5,826 nt of DNA from Candidatus Neoflavobacterium equi (GCA_018065745.1 JAGHSS010000288.1:1-5826); one strand, 5' to 3'. Positions 1-5,826 are shown, counted from the stretch's first letter. The notes: generated by a model from the letters alone, not told the origin. Translations and numbers: made by a program.

Positions 1-31
1 ATACTGAGGTTCGTGATTTTTAAATAATTGT

Positions 32-39
32 TATATTTG
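32..39 (+). promoter_or_regulatory. Putative Bacteroidota-type promoter (-7 box) of dapD
   Basis: TATATTTG is an exact match to the TAnnTTTG -7 consensus used by the primary sigma factor of Bacteroidota. It lies 16 bases before the dapD start, giving a very short leader. A -33 TTG is not present; the closest is TTC at 10-12, 19 bases upstream of the box, so that element is weak. Short TAnnTTTG matches occur by chance in AT-rich DNA, but the position directly ahead of a gene supports it. Confidence 0.55.
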
Positions 40-55
40 TCAAAAAATAGGAAGA

Positions 56-871
56 ATGACAAATTTACAGACAATCATAGAGGAAGCATGGAACGATAGA
101 TCACTTTTAAGTGACTCAAAAACTCAAGAAACGATTCGCGAGGTTATTGAATTAATCGATGCTGGAAAATTGCGTGTTGCTGAGCCAATTACTGGTGGAT
201 GGCAGGTGAATGAATGGGTGAAGAAAGCAGTAGTTATGTATTTCCCTATTCAAAAAATGGAAACTTTGGAAGCGGGTATCTTTGAATACCACGACAAAAT
301 GCCATTGAAGAGAAACTATGCTGAAAAAGGAATTCGCGTGGTGCCAAATGCGGTTGCTCGTCATGGTGCTTACATTTCTAGCGGAGTTATCTTGATGCCT
401 TCTTATGTAAACATCGGAGCTTATGTTGATGAGGGAACTATGGTTGACACTTGGGCTACTGTTGGAAGTTGTGCTCAAATTGGAAAACATGTTCACCTTT
501 CTGGTGGTGTTGGTATTGGTGGGGTTTTAGAACCTTTACAAGCTGCTCCAGTAATTATTGAAGACAACGCTTTCATTGGTTCAAGATGTATTGTTGTTGA
601 AGGTGTTCGCGTTGGTAAAGAGGCCGTTTTAGGTGCTAACGTGGTTTTGACTGCTTCTACAAAAATCATTGACGTTACTGGTGAAACTCCTGTGGAAACT
701 AAAGGATATGTTCCAGAACGTGCCGTGGTTATCCCTGGTTCTTACACTAAAAAATTCCCAGCTGGTGAATTCCAAGTGCCTTGTGCCTTGATCATTGGTC
801 AAAGAAAAGCGTCTACAGACTTGAAGACTTCTCTAAACGACGCGTTGAGAGAGTACAATGTTGCTGTATAA
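56..871 (+). CDS. dapD: 2,3,4,5-tetrahydropyridine-2,6-dicarboxylate N-succinyltransferase (DapD)
   Basis: This cytoplasmic enzyme transfers succinyl from succinyl-CoA to tetrahydrodipicolinate. The step belongs to the succinylase branch of the diaminopimelate/lysine pathway, which feeds peptidoglycan and protein synthesis. The 271-residue length fits the family (E. coli DapD is about 274). An N-terminal helical part (about 1-95) is followed by a left-handed beta-helix of hexapeptide repeats (about 100-205). The near-invariant family block is at residues 129-162 and includes MVDTWATVGSCAQIG and GGVGIGGVLEPLQA; IIEDNAFIGSR (167-177) and VVEG (180-183) follow. The active enzyme is a trimer in this family. 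The ATG at 56 is preceded by AGGAAGA, an unusually clear if closely spaced ribosome site for this phylum. It appears to be a single-gene unit with its own promoter and a terminator 20 bases past the stop. It is functionally unrelated to the glycan genes that follow. Confidence 0.97.
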   Translation: MTNLQTIIEEAWNDRSLLSDSKTQETIREVIELIDAGKLRVAEPITGGWQVNEWVKKAVVMYFPIQKMETLEAGIFEYHDKMPLKRNYAEKGIRVVPNAVARHGAYISSGVILMPSYVNIGAYVDEGTMVDTWATVGSCAQIGKHVHLSGGVGIGGVLEPLQAAPVIIEDNAFIGSRCIVVEGVRVGKEAVLGANVVLTASTKIIDVTGETPVETKGYVPERAVVIPGSYTKKFPAGEFQVPCALIIGQRKASTDLKTSLNDALREYNVAV

Positions 872-890
872 CAAATAGAAATCTATATTG

Positions 891-924
891 GGCTGTTTCT
901 TCATTGAAACAGCCTTTTTTTTTT
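891..924 (+). terminator. Intrinsic terminator of dapD
   Basis: GGCTGTTTC (891-899) pairs perfectly with GAAACAGCC (906-914) across a 6-base loop, and a run of ten T follows (915-924). This is a textbook Rho-independent terminator 20 bases after the dapD stop. It separates dapD from the downstream glycosyltransferase operon. Confidence 0.93.
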
Positions 925-953
925 ACCTATATTCTGCCATTATTTGCTTTTGA

Positions 954-986
954 TTGAGGTTTAATGCGCAAAATGAATTAGGTTTG
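954..986 (+). promoter_or_regulatory. Putative promoter of the GT9-GT2 operon
   Basis: TAGGTTTG at 979-986 matches the Bacteroidota -7 consensus TAnnTTTG exactly. TTG at 954-956 lies 22 bases upstream, within the 17-23 spacing accepted for Flavobacterium -33 elements. The box ends 23 bases before the ATG at 1010 and lies after the dapD terminator, as expected for a new transcription unit. It is the best two-element promoter in the window. Confidence 0.6.
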
Positions 987-1009
987 TATTCAATTAAGAG
1001 AATTTTAAA

Positions 1010-2077
1010 ATGAAAATTTTAGTCATACAGCAAAAGATGATTGGTGATGTTTTGGTGAGTAGCCTCTTGTGTGAAAATCTGAGACTTGCCTACCCAAAAG
1101 CAGAAATTCACTATCTTGTCAATGACAACACGGTAGAGGTTCTTCTTGGAAACACTTCTTTTGACAAATTGGTGATCTTTGATAAAAAACAACAAGAAAG
1201 CTTTGTTGAACTTTTGAAATTTAGCTGGTCCCTAAGGGCTGAAAAATATGACATTGTCATTGATGCTTATTCCAAATTACAAAGTTGGATCATGGTTCTT
1301 CTATGTGGTGGAAAAAGAAAAATTTCCTATCGCAAGACGGGTCGTACGTTTTTATATACAGATAATGTTATAAAATCTAAAGAACCAAAAAGCTATTTGG
1401 GACTGTCCATTGAACACAGATTATCCCTTCTGGAACCTTTAAATTTAATGTTGAAAGAAGAGGTGGAACCCAAACTGTACATCTCTGAGGCTGAAGATAT
1501 CAAAGGGAAAGAAATTCTTGCTCAACACCAAATTCCTACCGATAGAAAAACGGTGATGATCAGCTTGATTGGAAGTGATCATTCCAAAACCTATCCGCTG
1601 GAATACATGAGTGCATTGGTTGACTACATTGGAACAAATTACCATGTAAACATCCTGTTTAACTACTTTCCAAAGCAAAGGGAACAGGCATTGACCATTT
1701 ACAATTTATGCAGTAAAAACACACAGGATAAAATATTTTTTGATCTTATTGGTTCTAGTCTTAGAGACTATATCATTATCATGAATCAATGTGACTTAAT
1801 TGTTGGTAATGATGGAGGTGCAATCAATATGGCTAAAGCTTTGAACAAGCCGTCATTTATTGTTTTCTCACCGTGGATTGACAAAGAAACTTGGGCAACT
1901 TTTGAGGATGGTGTAAAACACGTATCTACTCATTTAAGAGATGTAAAACCAGATCTTATAGCGGGTAAAAAAGTAAAAGACTTGAAGGCTGCATACGCCA
2001 ATTTGTACCAAGAATTCAAACCGGAATATATTATTCCTACCCTACAAAAATTTTTAAATCAACATTTGAAAAATTAA
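1010..2077 (+). CDS. Glycosyltransferase family 9 protein (heptosyltransferase-like, LPS core)
   Basis: This is a GT-B fold glycosyltransferase of family GT9, whose known members (WaaC, WaaF, WaaQ) add heptose from ADP-heptose to the LPS inner core on the cytoplasmic face of the inner membrane. The 355-residue length is normal. The N-terminal motif is MKILVIQQKMIGDVL, with Asp13 in the same position as the catalytic Asp13 of E. coli WaaC. A middle GSDHSKTYP segment (188-196, Lys193) corresponds to the donor-phosphate-binding DKHWP-type segment. The C-terminal nucleotide-sugar site reads GNDGGAINMAKALNKP (266-281), then FSPW (286-289). The usual form is GNDSGPMHLAAALGKP, so Gly replaces Ser and Ala-Ile-Asn replaces Pro-Met-His in the signature. 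The start has AAAATG context and no Shine-Dalgarno. It is followed after 36 bases by a co-oriented GT2 gene, so probably an operon. Class is firm; heptose as donor is inferred from the family. Confidence 0.9.
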   Translation: MKILVIQQKMIGDVLVSSLLCENLRLAYPKAEIHYLVNDNTVEVLLGNTSFDKLVIFDKKQQESFVELLKFSWSLRAEKYDIVIDAYSKLQSWIMVLLCGGKRKISYRKTGRTFLYTDNVIKSKEPKSYLGLSIEHRLSLLEPLNLMLKEEVEPKLYISEAEDIKGKEILAQHQIPTDRKTVMISLIGSDHSKTYPLEYMSALVDYIGTNYHVNILFNYFPKQREQALTIYNLCSKNTQDKIFFDLIGSSLRDYIIIMNQCDLIVGNDGGAINMAKALNKPSFIVFSPWIDKETWATFEDGVKHVSTHLRDVKPDLIAGKKVKDLKAAYANLYQEFKPEYIIPTLQKFLNQHLKN

Positions 2078-2113
2078 CTTTCAGATGCAAGGTATTAACT
2101 AAAGAAACGTATA

Positions 2114-2881
2114 ATGAATTTAAAAAATCAACAAAATATTATAGGATTGGTCATCACTAAAAATGAGGCCCATAATATAAGTGAATTGATTGAGAATTTG
2201 AATTTCACAGATAGGATCATCATCGTTGATTCCTTTAGCACAGACCAAACAGCTGATATCGCTATGAAATATCCCAATGTTGAAGTACATCAAAAAGAGT
2301 TTGAAAACTATGCTGACCAGCGCAATTTTGCCTTGTCATTTGCGAGGGAAAACTGGGTGTTGTTCATAGATGCTGATGAGCGCGTGACTGAAGAATTAAA
2401 GGAGGAAATCAAATGCATTGTGAATGAAAACAAAAGGGAAATTGCATATTTCTTTAAAAGACGCTTTCACTACAACAAAAAACCAATATATTTTTGTGGG
2501 TTGCAAACAGATAAAAACATCCGTTTGTTTTACAACGCCACAGGGGTACACTACAAAGGCTTTGTTCATGAAAAATTACAATTTACAGGAACGAGCCAAA
2601 CGTTAAAAAACAGATTGATCCATTATTCTTTTGAAGACTTTTCAAGCTATAAAAAGAAAATGTACAACTATGGGATTTTAAAAGCCCAGGAAAAATTTAA
2701 ACAAAACAAAAAAGCGCCTTTCTTAGGGAAATACTACCACACAGCCTATACTTTTTTAAACAAATACTTCATCAGACTTGGATTCCTTGATGGTTCAAAA
2801 GGATTATCACTTTGCAAGCTGATGGCATACAGTGTTTATGTGCGCTATGATGAAATGGAACGACTTCAAAAAAATAGATAA
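2114..2881 (+). CDS. Glycosyltransferase family 2, WaaE/KdtX-like (LPS core)
   Basis: This 255-residue GT-A fold enzyme resembles the WaaE/KdtX beta-1,4-glucosyltransferase group, which adds a hexose to inner-core heptose. Visible motifs in order are GLVITKNEAHNI (11-22), the nucleotide-binding IIVDSFSTDQT (36-46), ADQRNFAL (67-74), the metal-binding FIDADER (84-90, the DxD-type Asp86/Asp88), DKNIRLFY (133-140), and GFVHEKL (149-155) with the family's conserved His-Glu. No membrane span is seen. The C-terminal part (about 180-255) is Lys-rich and aromatic, which would suit peripheral contact with the inner membrane. It lies 36 bases after the GT9 gene with no terminator or good promoter between, so the two are likely co-transcribed and act on the same glycan. 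A strong terminator follows at once. The glucose or other hexose donor is a family-based inference. Confidence 0.9.
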   Translation: MNLKNQQNIIGLVITKNEAHNISELIENLNFTDRIIIVDSFSTDQTADIAMKYPNVEVHQKEFENYADQRNFALSFARENWVLFIDADERVTEELKEEIKCIVNENKREIAYFFKRRFHYNKKPIYFCGLQTDKNIRLFYNATGVHYKGFVHEKLQFTGTSQTLKNRLIHYSFEDFSSYKKKMYNYGILKAQEKFKQNKKAPFLGKYYHTAYTFLNKYFIRLGFLDGSKGLSLCKLMAYSVYVRYDEMERLQKNR

Positions 2882-2883
2882 AA

Positions 2884-2914
2884 AAAATTCTGGAATTAAT
2901 TTTTCCAGAATTTT
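2884..2914. terminator. Bidirectional intrinsic terminator between convergent genes
   Basis: AAAATTCTGGAA (2884-2895) pairs perfectly with TTCCAGAATTTT (2903-2914), a 12-bp stem with a 7-base loop. Read forward, it ends in TTTTATTTT just past the WaaE-like gene. Read in reverse, the stem is followed by eight T (complement of 2880-2887). It can therefore stop both converging transcripts. The reverse-strand kinase stop codon (2898-2896) lies in the loop, and its last codons (Lys251, Phe252, Trp253 and part of Lys254) are encoded within one arm. Confidence 0.88.
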
Positions 2915-3663
2915 ATTTTCTTTTTCATCTTTTGTTTTCTTTGAAACTGCTCTTGAAATGTAAAGGTATAAAACCACATTTTATCATAGATATGTTCAAA
3001 GTTTTGTTCTTTATAGAATTTAGCATACGCCCTACTCATCACTTCAACCATCTCCTTTTTTGGAGTTAATCTACTCATGTTTCGCATTCTGGTATCAAAA
3101 TCCATATGTTCATGGAAATCCATTCTATTTAAATCTACCAAGTAAAAAGAATACATTCTATTGCCCTCTTTCTTGATTAGTGTATTTCCAGGAGAATGGT
3201 CTTTAAATTCAATTCCCTTTTCATGTAAATCAAAACAAAAGGCTGTAAATTGATTTAGTATATTTTCGTGATCCTCCCAATCTGGGTTTTCAACCAACTC
3301 TCTGTAAGTCAAATCACAATTCATTTGCTCACTGATATAATAACTGTCTTTAACACCAAAAATAGTATCATTTTCAAGATAAGCTATCGGTTGAGGCGTT
3401 CCAATACCCTTTTTCAAAAGTAAAGTCGCATATTCATAAGAACGTGCTGCTTTTGATTTTCTGATGTATTTGTAAACCACCTGATTGATGATGTTTGGAA
3501 TCTTGAAAGCCTTAATATTGTAAGTTTTGTTGTGGTGTTCAAACAATTTAATTTTATTTCTTTGACCGTCGGCAAACATCGTACCTGAGGTTTTGAAATT
3601 TTTGATAAACTGTAAAAACACTTCTCTTGAAGCTTTATATGTTGGATTAACGATGAATTTCAT
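2896..3663 (-). CDS. Lipopolysaccharide kinase, Kdo/WaaP (InaA-like) family
   Basis: This is a small protein-kinase-like fold enzyme of the family that phosphorylates Kdo or heptose in the LPS inner core, using ATP at the cytoplasmic face of the inner membrane. Numbered from the chosen ATG (255 residues), the kinase landmarks are: NIKAFK (49-54, Lys51 likely the ATP-anchoring lysine), SYEYA (75-79, Glu77 the salt-bridge glutamate), the catalytic loop FKDHSPGNTL (153-162, Asp155 and Asn160), and the metal-binding VDLNR (176-180, Asp177 in place of DFG). The last 15 residues contain eight Lys/Arg, suggesting attachment to acidic membrane. An in-frame TTG at 3693 would add ten residues, but it overlaps a promoter box, so ATG 3663 is preferred. 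No Shine-Dalgarno is seen. It lies 86 bases downstream of the GT2 gene, in the same direction, and ends inside a terminator shared with the converging gene. Kdo as acceptor is inferred. Confidence 0.83.
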   Translation of the reverse strand: MKFIVNPTYKASREVFLQFIKNFKTSGTMFADGQRNKIKLFEHHNKTYNIKAFKIPNIINQVVYKYIRKSKAARSYEYATLLLKKGIGTPQPIAYLENDTIFGVKDSYYISEQMNCDLTYRELVENPDWEDHENILNQFTAFCFDLHEKGIEFKDHSPGNTLIKKEGNRMYSFYLVDLNRMDFHEHMDFDTRMRNMSRLTPKKEMVEVMSRAYAKFYKEQNFEHIYDKMWFYTFTFQEQFQRKQKMKKKIKFWKN

Positions 3664-3682
3664 TAATAGTATTTTATTTTTA

Positions 3683-3690
3683 CAAAGATA
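3683..3690 (-). promoter_or_regulatory. Putative -7 promoter box of the LPS kinase gene
   Basis: The reverse strand reads TATCTTTG, an exact TAnnTTTG match, ending 19 bases before the ATG at 3663. The -33 position is poor: TTA at 3713-3711 with a 20-base spacer. If used, transcription would begin downstream of the TTG at 3693, which would exclude that codon as a start. The kinase might also be read through from the upstream GT2 gene, as no convincing hairpin separates them. Confidence 0.45.
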
Positions 3691-3749
3691 CAATCTTAAA
3701 AAGAATTCCTTAAGTTTTGAAAACCTATTTATAAGTAAAAATTTCCAAA

Positions 3750-4541
3750 TTAAATGCTAAAATATTGGTCAACGCCTTTGTCTGCACGAATGACTTTATT
3801 TTTAATGGTTTCTTTTTGAATGCGATCATTGGCTTCCAAATTCTCTTTTGAATTGATGTTGTGGTGAATGTGAAAAACAATCCCCATATAACGCAGCCTT
3901 TTTGCCATCACTCCAGAATTTCCCAACCTGATGGCCAAGTCACTGTCCTCCCTGCCCCATCCTTGAAAAGCTTCATTATATCCATTTACCGCAATAAAAT
4001 CAGACTTCCAATAAGACACATTACAACCTCTAAACTTTTTAGAAATCCCAGCATGAGATTTGTAAAATCCTGCAAATAGCGGAATGTGAGTGGCACGGGT
4101 TTTATTTTTTATCTCTTTAGAAAAAAGAGAGAAGTTGATGATTTTATGTTCCATAACAGCATTCACCGCATTGGGAAGTATATTAACCCTTGATCCATAC
4201 AGATAGGTATTTTTTTCTGCAGATGAAATATGATCTTTGATGAAATCTTTGTGCATAATACAGTCGCCATCAATTTGAACAATGTAATCTGACGTGGAAG
4301 CAGCAACCGCCTTGTTTAGAATTTCAGATTTTCTAAACCCCAAATCTTCCTGCCATATATGCTTTACAGGCACAGCCAACTTGGACGCATAACGTGTTAT
4401 TATCTCTTTGGTTTCTGCTCTTGAACCGTCATCTGCAATTAAAACTTCATCCGGAAGTTGTGACTGATTCAAAAGGCTTTCTAAAACCAATTGTAAGGCA
4501 TCAGGCCAATTGTAAGTTGTAAATAATAACGCTGTCTTCAT
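3750..4541 (-). CDS. Glycosyltransferase family 2 with galactosyltransferase-like C-terminal motif
   Basis: This 263-residue GT-A fold enzyme probably builds a surface polysaccharide or LPS core at the cytoplasmic face of the membrane. Its N-terminal half is a classic GT2 domain: LLFTTYNWPDAL (5-16), VLIADDGS (33-40), LGFRKSEILNKA (67-78, nucleotide binding), and the metal-binding DGD (91-93). The C-terminal half has RGCNVSYWKSDF (171-182) and GWGREDSDLAIRL (194-206), the acidic-acceptor motif (GWGxED) seen in the C-terminal domain of beta-galactosyl/GalNAc transferases and chondroitin-type polymerases. HIHH (224-227) may be a metal ligand. It lacks membrane spans. The start is MKTALLF at a clear ATG; upstream there is only a weak promoter match. 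It is divergent from the sugar aminotransferase and in line with the LPS kinase 86 bases downstream. Donor and acceptor cannot be read from sequence. Confidence 0.88.
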   Translation of the reverse strand: MKTALLFTTYNWPDALQLVLESLLNQSQLPDEVLIADDGSRAETKEIITRYASKLAVPVKHIWQEDLGFRKSEILNKAVAASTSDYIVQIDGDCIMHKDFIKDHISSAEKNTYLYGSRVNILPNAVNAVMEHKIINFSLFSKEIKNKTRATHIPLFAGFYKSHAGISKKFRGCNVSYWKSDFIAVNGYNEAFQGWGREDSDLAIRLGNSGVMAKRLRYMGIVFHIHHNINSKENLEANDRIQKETIKNKVIRADKGVDQYFSI

Positions 4542-4580
4542 TTCTTAAATTGATTCTGTAAATTTGAAATATCTCTGGAC

Positions 4581-4588
4581 CAAATTAA
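4581..4588 (-). promoter_or_regulatory. Weak candidate -7 box for the reverse GT2 gene
   Basis: The reverse strand reads TTAATTTG, one mismatch from TAnnTTTG, 39 bases before the ATG at 4541. No TTG lies at a suitable -33 distance. It is the best match I see for this gene in the divergent region, and it is weak. Confidence 0.2.
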
Positions 4589-4708
4589 TTATATTTTTTT
4601 AATTAAACGCAGGATTTTCAGGTTTAAGTTTTGGGGTTTCAACATAAAAATACCACCTCATACCCCATACTTTAAAGCAAAATTCACACACAATACATTT
4701 AAAACTCT

Positions 4709-4716
4709 TACATTTG
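4709..4716 (+). promoter_or_regulatory. Putative -7 promoter box of the sugar aminotransferase gene
   Basis: TACATTTG is an exact TAnnTTTG match, ending 18 bases before the ATG at 4735. The -33 element is weak (TTC at 4683-4685, 23-base spacer). The box overlaps a perfect 10-base palindrome, ATTTGCAAAT (4712-4721), which could be an operator or chance. The rest of the 193-base divergent region (4542-4734) is AT-rich, with no gene or clear hairpin. Confidence 0.5.
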
Positions 4717-4734
4717 CAAATTATCAGTTTTAAA

Positions 4735-5826
4735 ATGATTCCATTTTTAGATTTACAAAAAATAAACCTCCTACATCAGGTTGAAATTGAAGCGAAACTA
4801 CTAGACGTTTTTCGCTCAGGATGGTATATTTTGGGGTGTGAAAACAAAGCTTTTGAAAGCGAATTTTCAGAATTTATAGGCAGCAAGCACTGTGTTGGCG
4901 TTGCCAATGGTTATGATGCTTTGAGATTGATTTTTAGAGCTTACATCCAAATGGGAATTTTAAAAAGTGGCGATGAAGTTCTTGTTCCAGCACACACTTA
5001 TATAGCAAGCATTTTGGCAATCACTGAAAATGGATTGACCCCAATATTGATTGACGCTAAAAAGGACACGTTTCAAATGAACCTCCATTTGATTCAAGAA
5101 CAAATCACACCAAAGACAAAAGCGCTTTTAACGGTTCACCTTTATGGAGAAGTGGATTACAGCATTGAAATGCAAGACCTTGTTTCCAAGAACAAACTGC
5201 TTCTGATAGAGGACAATGCCCAAGCTGTTGGTGCGAGTCATCAGGGAATCAAAACGGGAAATATTGGACATGCAGCTGGTTTTAGCTTTTATCCCGGTAA
5301 AAATCTGGGTGCTTTAGGTGATGGTGGTGCAGTGACTACTAACGATCCGGAACTGGCACAAATGGTAAAAATTCTAGCGAATTATGGCAGTCAAAAAAAG
5401 TATGAAAATCAAGAATGTGGCTTGAACTCCAGATTAGATGAAATACAAGCGGCTGTTTTACGTGTGAAGTTGCCACATATTGATCAGGAAAATCAAAAGA
5501 GACGTGAGATTGCGACCCGTTATCTAAAGGAAATTAAAAATGATAAAATAGTATTGCCTGCAAATCCAACAGATCCAAACCAACATGTATGGCATCTGTT
5601 TGTAATACAGACATCGAATAGAGATGATTTACAAAAATTCCTGTCAGATCATCAGGTTCAAACCATGATACATTATCCAATACCGCCTCACAAACAAGCG
5701 TGTTATGCCCAATGGAAAGATTTGCAACTGCCCGTGACTGAAGAAATTCACCAAACGGTTTTGAGTTTGCCAATAAGCCCGGTGTTGACTGCTGCTGAAG
5801 TGGATTATATTATACAAACAATAAAC
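4735..5826 (+). CDS. DegT/DnrJ/EryC1/StrS sugar aminotransferase, FdtB/QdtB-like (3' end beyond window)
   Basis: This PLP-dependent (fold type I) enzyme transfers an amino group, usually from glutamate, to a keto-sugar nucleotide in the cytoplasm, making an amino-deoxy sugar for surface glycans. The frame is open without interruption from ATG 4735 for 364 codons to the last base. Homologues are about this length, so probably only a few codons are missing. Landmarks: the N-terminal [17 protein letters not shown] (28-34); [10 protein letters not shown] (56-65), the PLP-phosphate loop; VPAHTYIAS (84-92); [10 protein letters not shown] (158-167), with Asp160 for the pyridine nitrogen and Gln163; [15 protein letters not shown] (185-199), with Schiff-base Lys189; [11 protein letters not shown] (230-240); and the C-terminal [10 protein letters not shown] (312-321). 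The overall pattern is closest to enzymes making dTDP-3-amino-3,6-dideoxyhexoses (Fuc3N or Qui3N), but the substrate is inferred. No fdtA-type isomerase or acetyltransferase partner is in the window; one may follow. It is divergent from the GT2 gene. Confidence 0.93.
   Translation, partial: MIPFLDLQKINLLHQVEIEAKLLDVFRSGWYILGCENKAFESEFSEFIGSKHCVGVANGYDALRLIFRAYIQMGILKSGDEVLVPAHTYIASILAITENGLTPILIDAKKDTFQMNLHLIQEQITPKTKALLTVHLYGEVDYSIEMQDLVSKNKLLLIEDNAQAVGASHQGIKTGNIGHAAGFSFYPGKNLGALGDGGAVTTNDPELAQMVKILANYGSQKKYENQECGLNSRLDEIQAAVLRVKLPHIDQENQKRREIATRYLKEIKNDKIVLPANPTDPNQHVWHLFVIQTSNRDDLQKFLSDHQVQTMIHYPIPPHKQACYAQWKDLQLPVTEEIHQTVLSLPISPVLTAAEVDYIIQTIN

Noticed and set aside
152..496. Open reverse-strand frame of 114 codons inside dapD
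   Set aside because: It lies wholly opposite a highly conserved enzyme gene and its translation has no recognisable domain; it is a shadow frame.
1445..1678. Open reverse-strand frame of 77 codons inside the GT9 gene
   Set aside because: It is antisense to a well-supported gene, with no promoter box or recognisable protein features.
2424..2606. 60-codon forward frame inside the WaaE-like GT2 gene
   Set aside because: It is an out-of-frame overlap with a gene carrying conserved motifs across the same bases.
3664..3749. Possible terminator between the two reverse-strand genes
   Set aside because: I found no stable stem with a T-run; the two genes may be partly co-transcribed.
3861..4079. 72-codon forward frame opposite the GWGRED-type GT2 gene
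   Set aside because: It is antisense to the conserved GWGREDSD and RGCNVSYW region, so it is a shadow of that gene.
4585..4606. Inverted repeat TTAATT/AATTAA around a T-run in the divergent region
   Set aside because: It has only six A/T pairs with a 10-base loop; it is too weak for a terminator, and such repeats are expected in AT-rich DNA.
5534..5773. 79-codon reverse frame opposite the aminotransferase
   Set aside because: The forward frame here encodes the conserved C-terminal part of the aminotransferase and is open throughout.
1..5826. Mobile element, CRISPR array, tRNA/rRNA, toxin-antitoxin or defence genes
   Set aside because: I saw no repeat arrays, transposase motifs, tRNA cloverleaf or defence domains; all longer stretches are explained by the six genes listed.

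Overview
The window looks like chromosomal DNA of a member of the Bacteroidota, most likely the family Flavobacteriaceae (Flavobacterium or a close relative). The evidence is an AT-rich composition, A-rich start contexts with little Shine-Dalgarno signal, and promoter boxes of the Bacteroidota type (TAnnTTTG) just ahead of four of the six genes. The protein sequences also read like flavobacterial homologues. This placement comes from sequence impression, not from a search.

Layout, left to right. (1) dapD (56-871, +), a housekeeping gene for lysine and meso-diaminopimelate synthesis, has its own promoter and a strong intrinsic terminator at 891-924. (2) A two-gene forward operon follows: a GT9 heptosyltransferase-like enzyme (1010-2077) and a WaaE/KdtX-like GT2 glycosyltransferase (2114-2881). 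(3) A hairpin at 2884-2914 serves as a shared bidirectional terminator and lies partly inside the end of the converging gene. (4) Two reverse-strand genes follow: a small Kdo/WaaP-type lipopolysaccharide kinase (2896-3663) and, upstream of it, a second GT2 glycosyltransferase with a GWGREDSD motif (3750-4541). (5) A 193-base divergent intergenic region separates these from a forward DegT/DnrJ/EryC1/StrS sugar aminotransferase of the FdtB/QdtB type (4735 onward). That gene has no stop before the window ends and is probably only a few codons short.

Together, the five genes after dapD look like part of a lipopolysaccharide core or surface-glycan locus. The likely roles are a GT9 enzyme adding heptose (or an equivalent sugar), a WaaE-like enzyme adding a hexose, a kinase phosphorylating Kdo or core sugar on the cytoplasmic face of the inner membrane, a further glycosyltransferase, and a PLP enzyme making an amino-deoxy sugar nucleotide. 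Enzyme classes are well supported by motifs; exact donors, acceptors and linkages are inferred. I found no RNA genes, mobile elements, CRISPR arrays or clearly new system. The most useful points are the overlapping bidirectional terminator, the corrected kinase start, and the unclosed aminotransferase gene.
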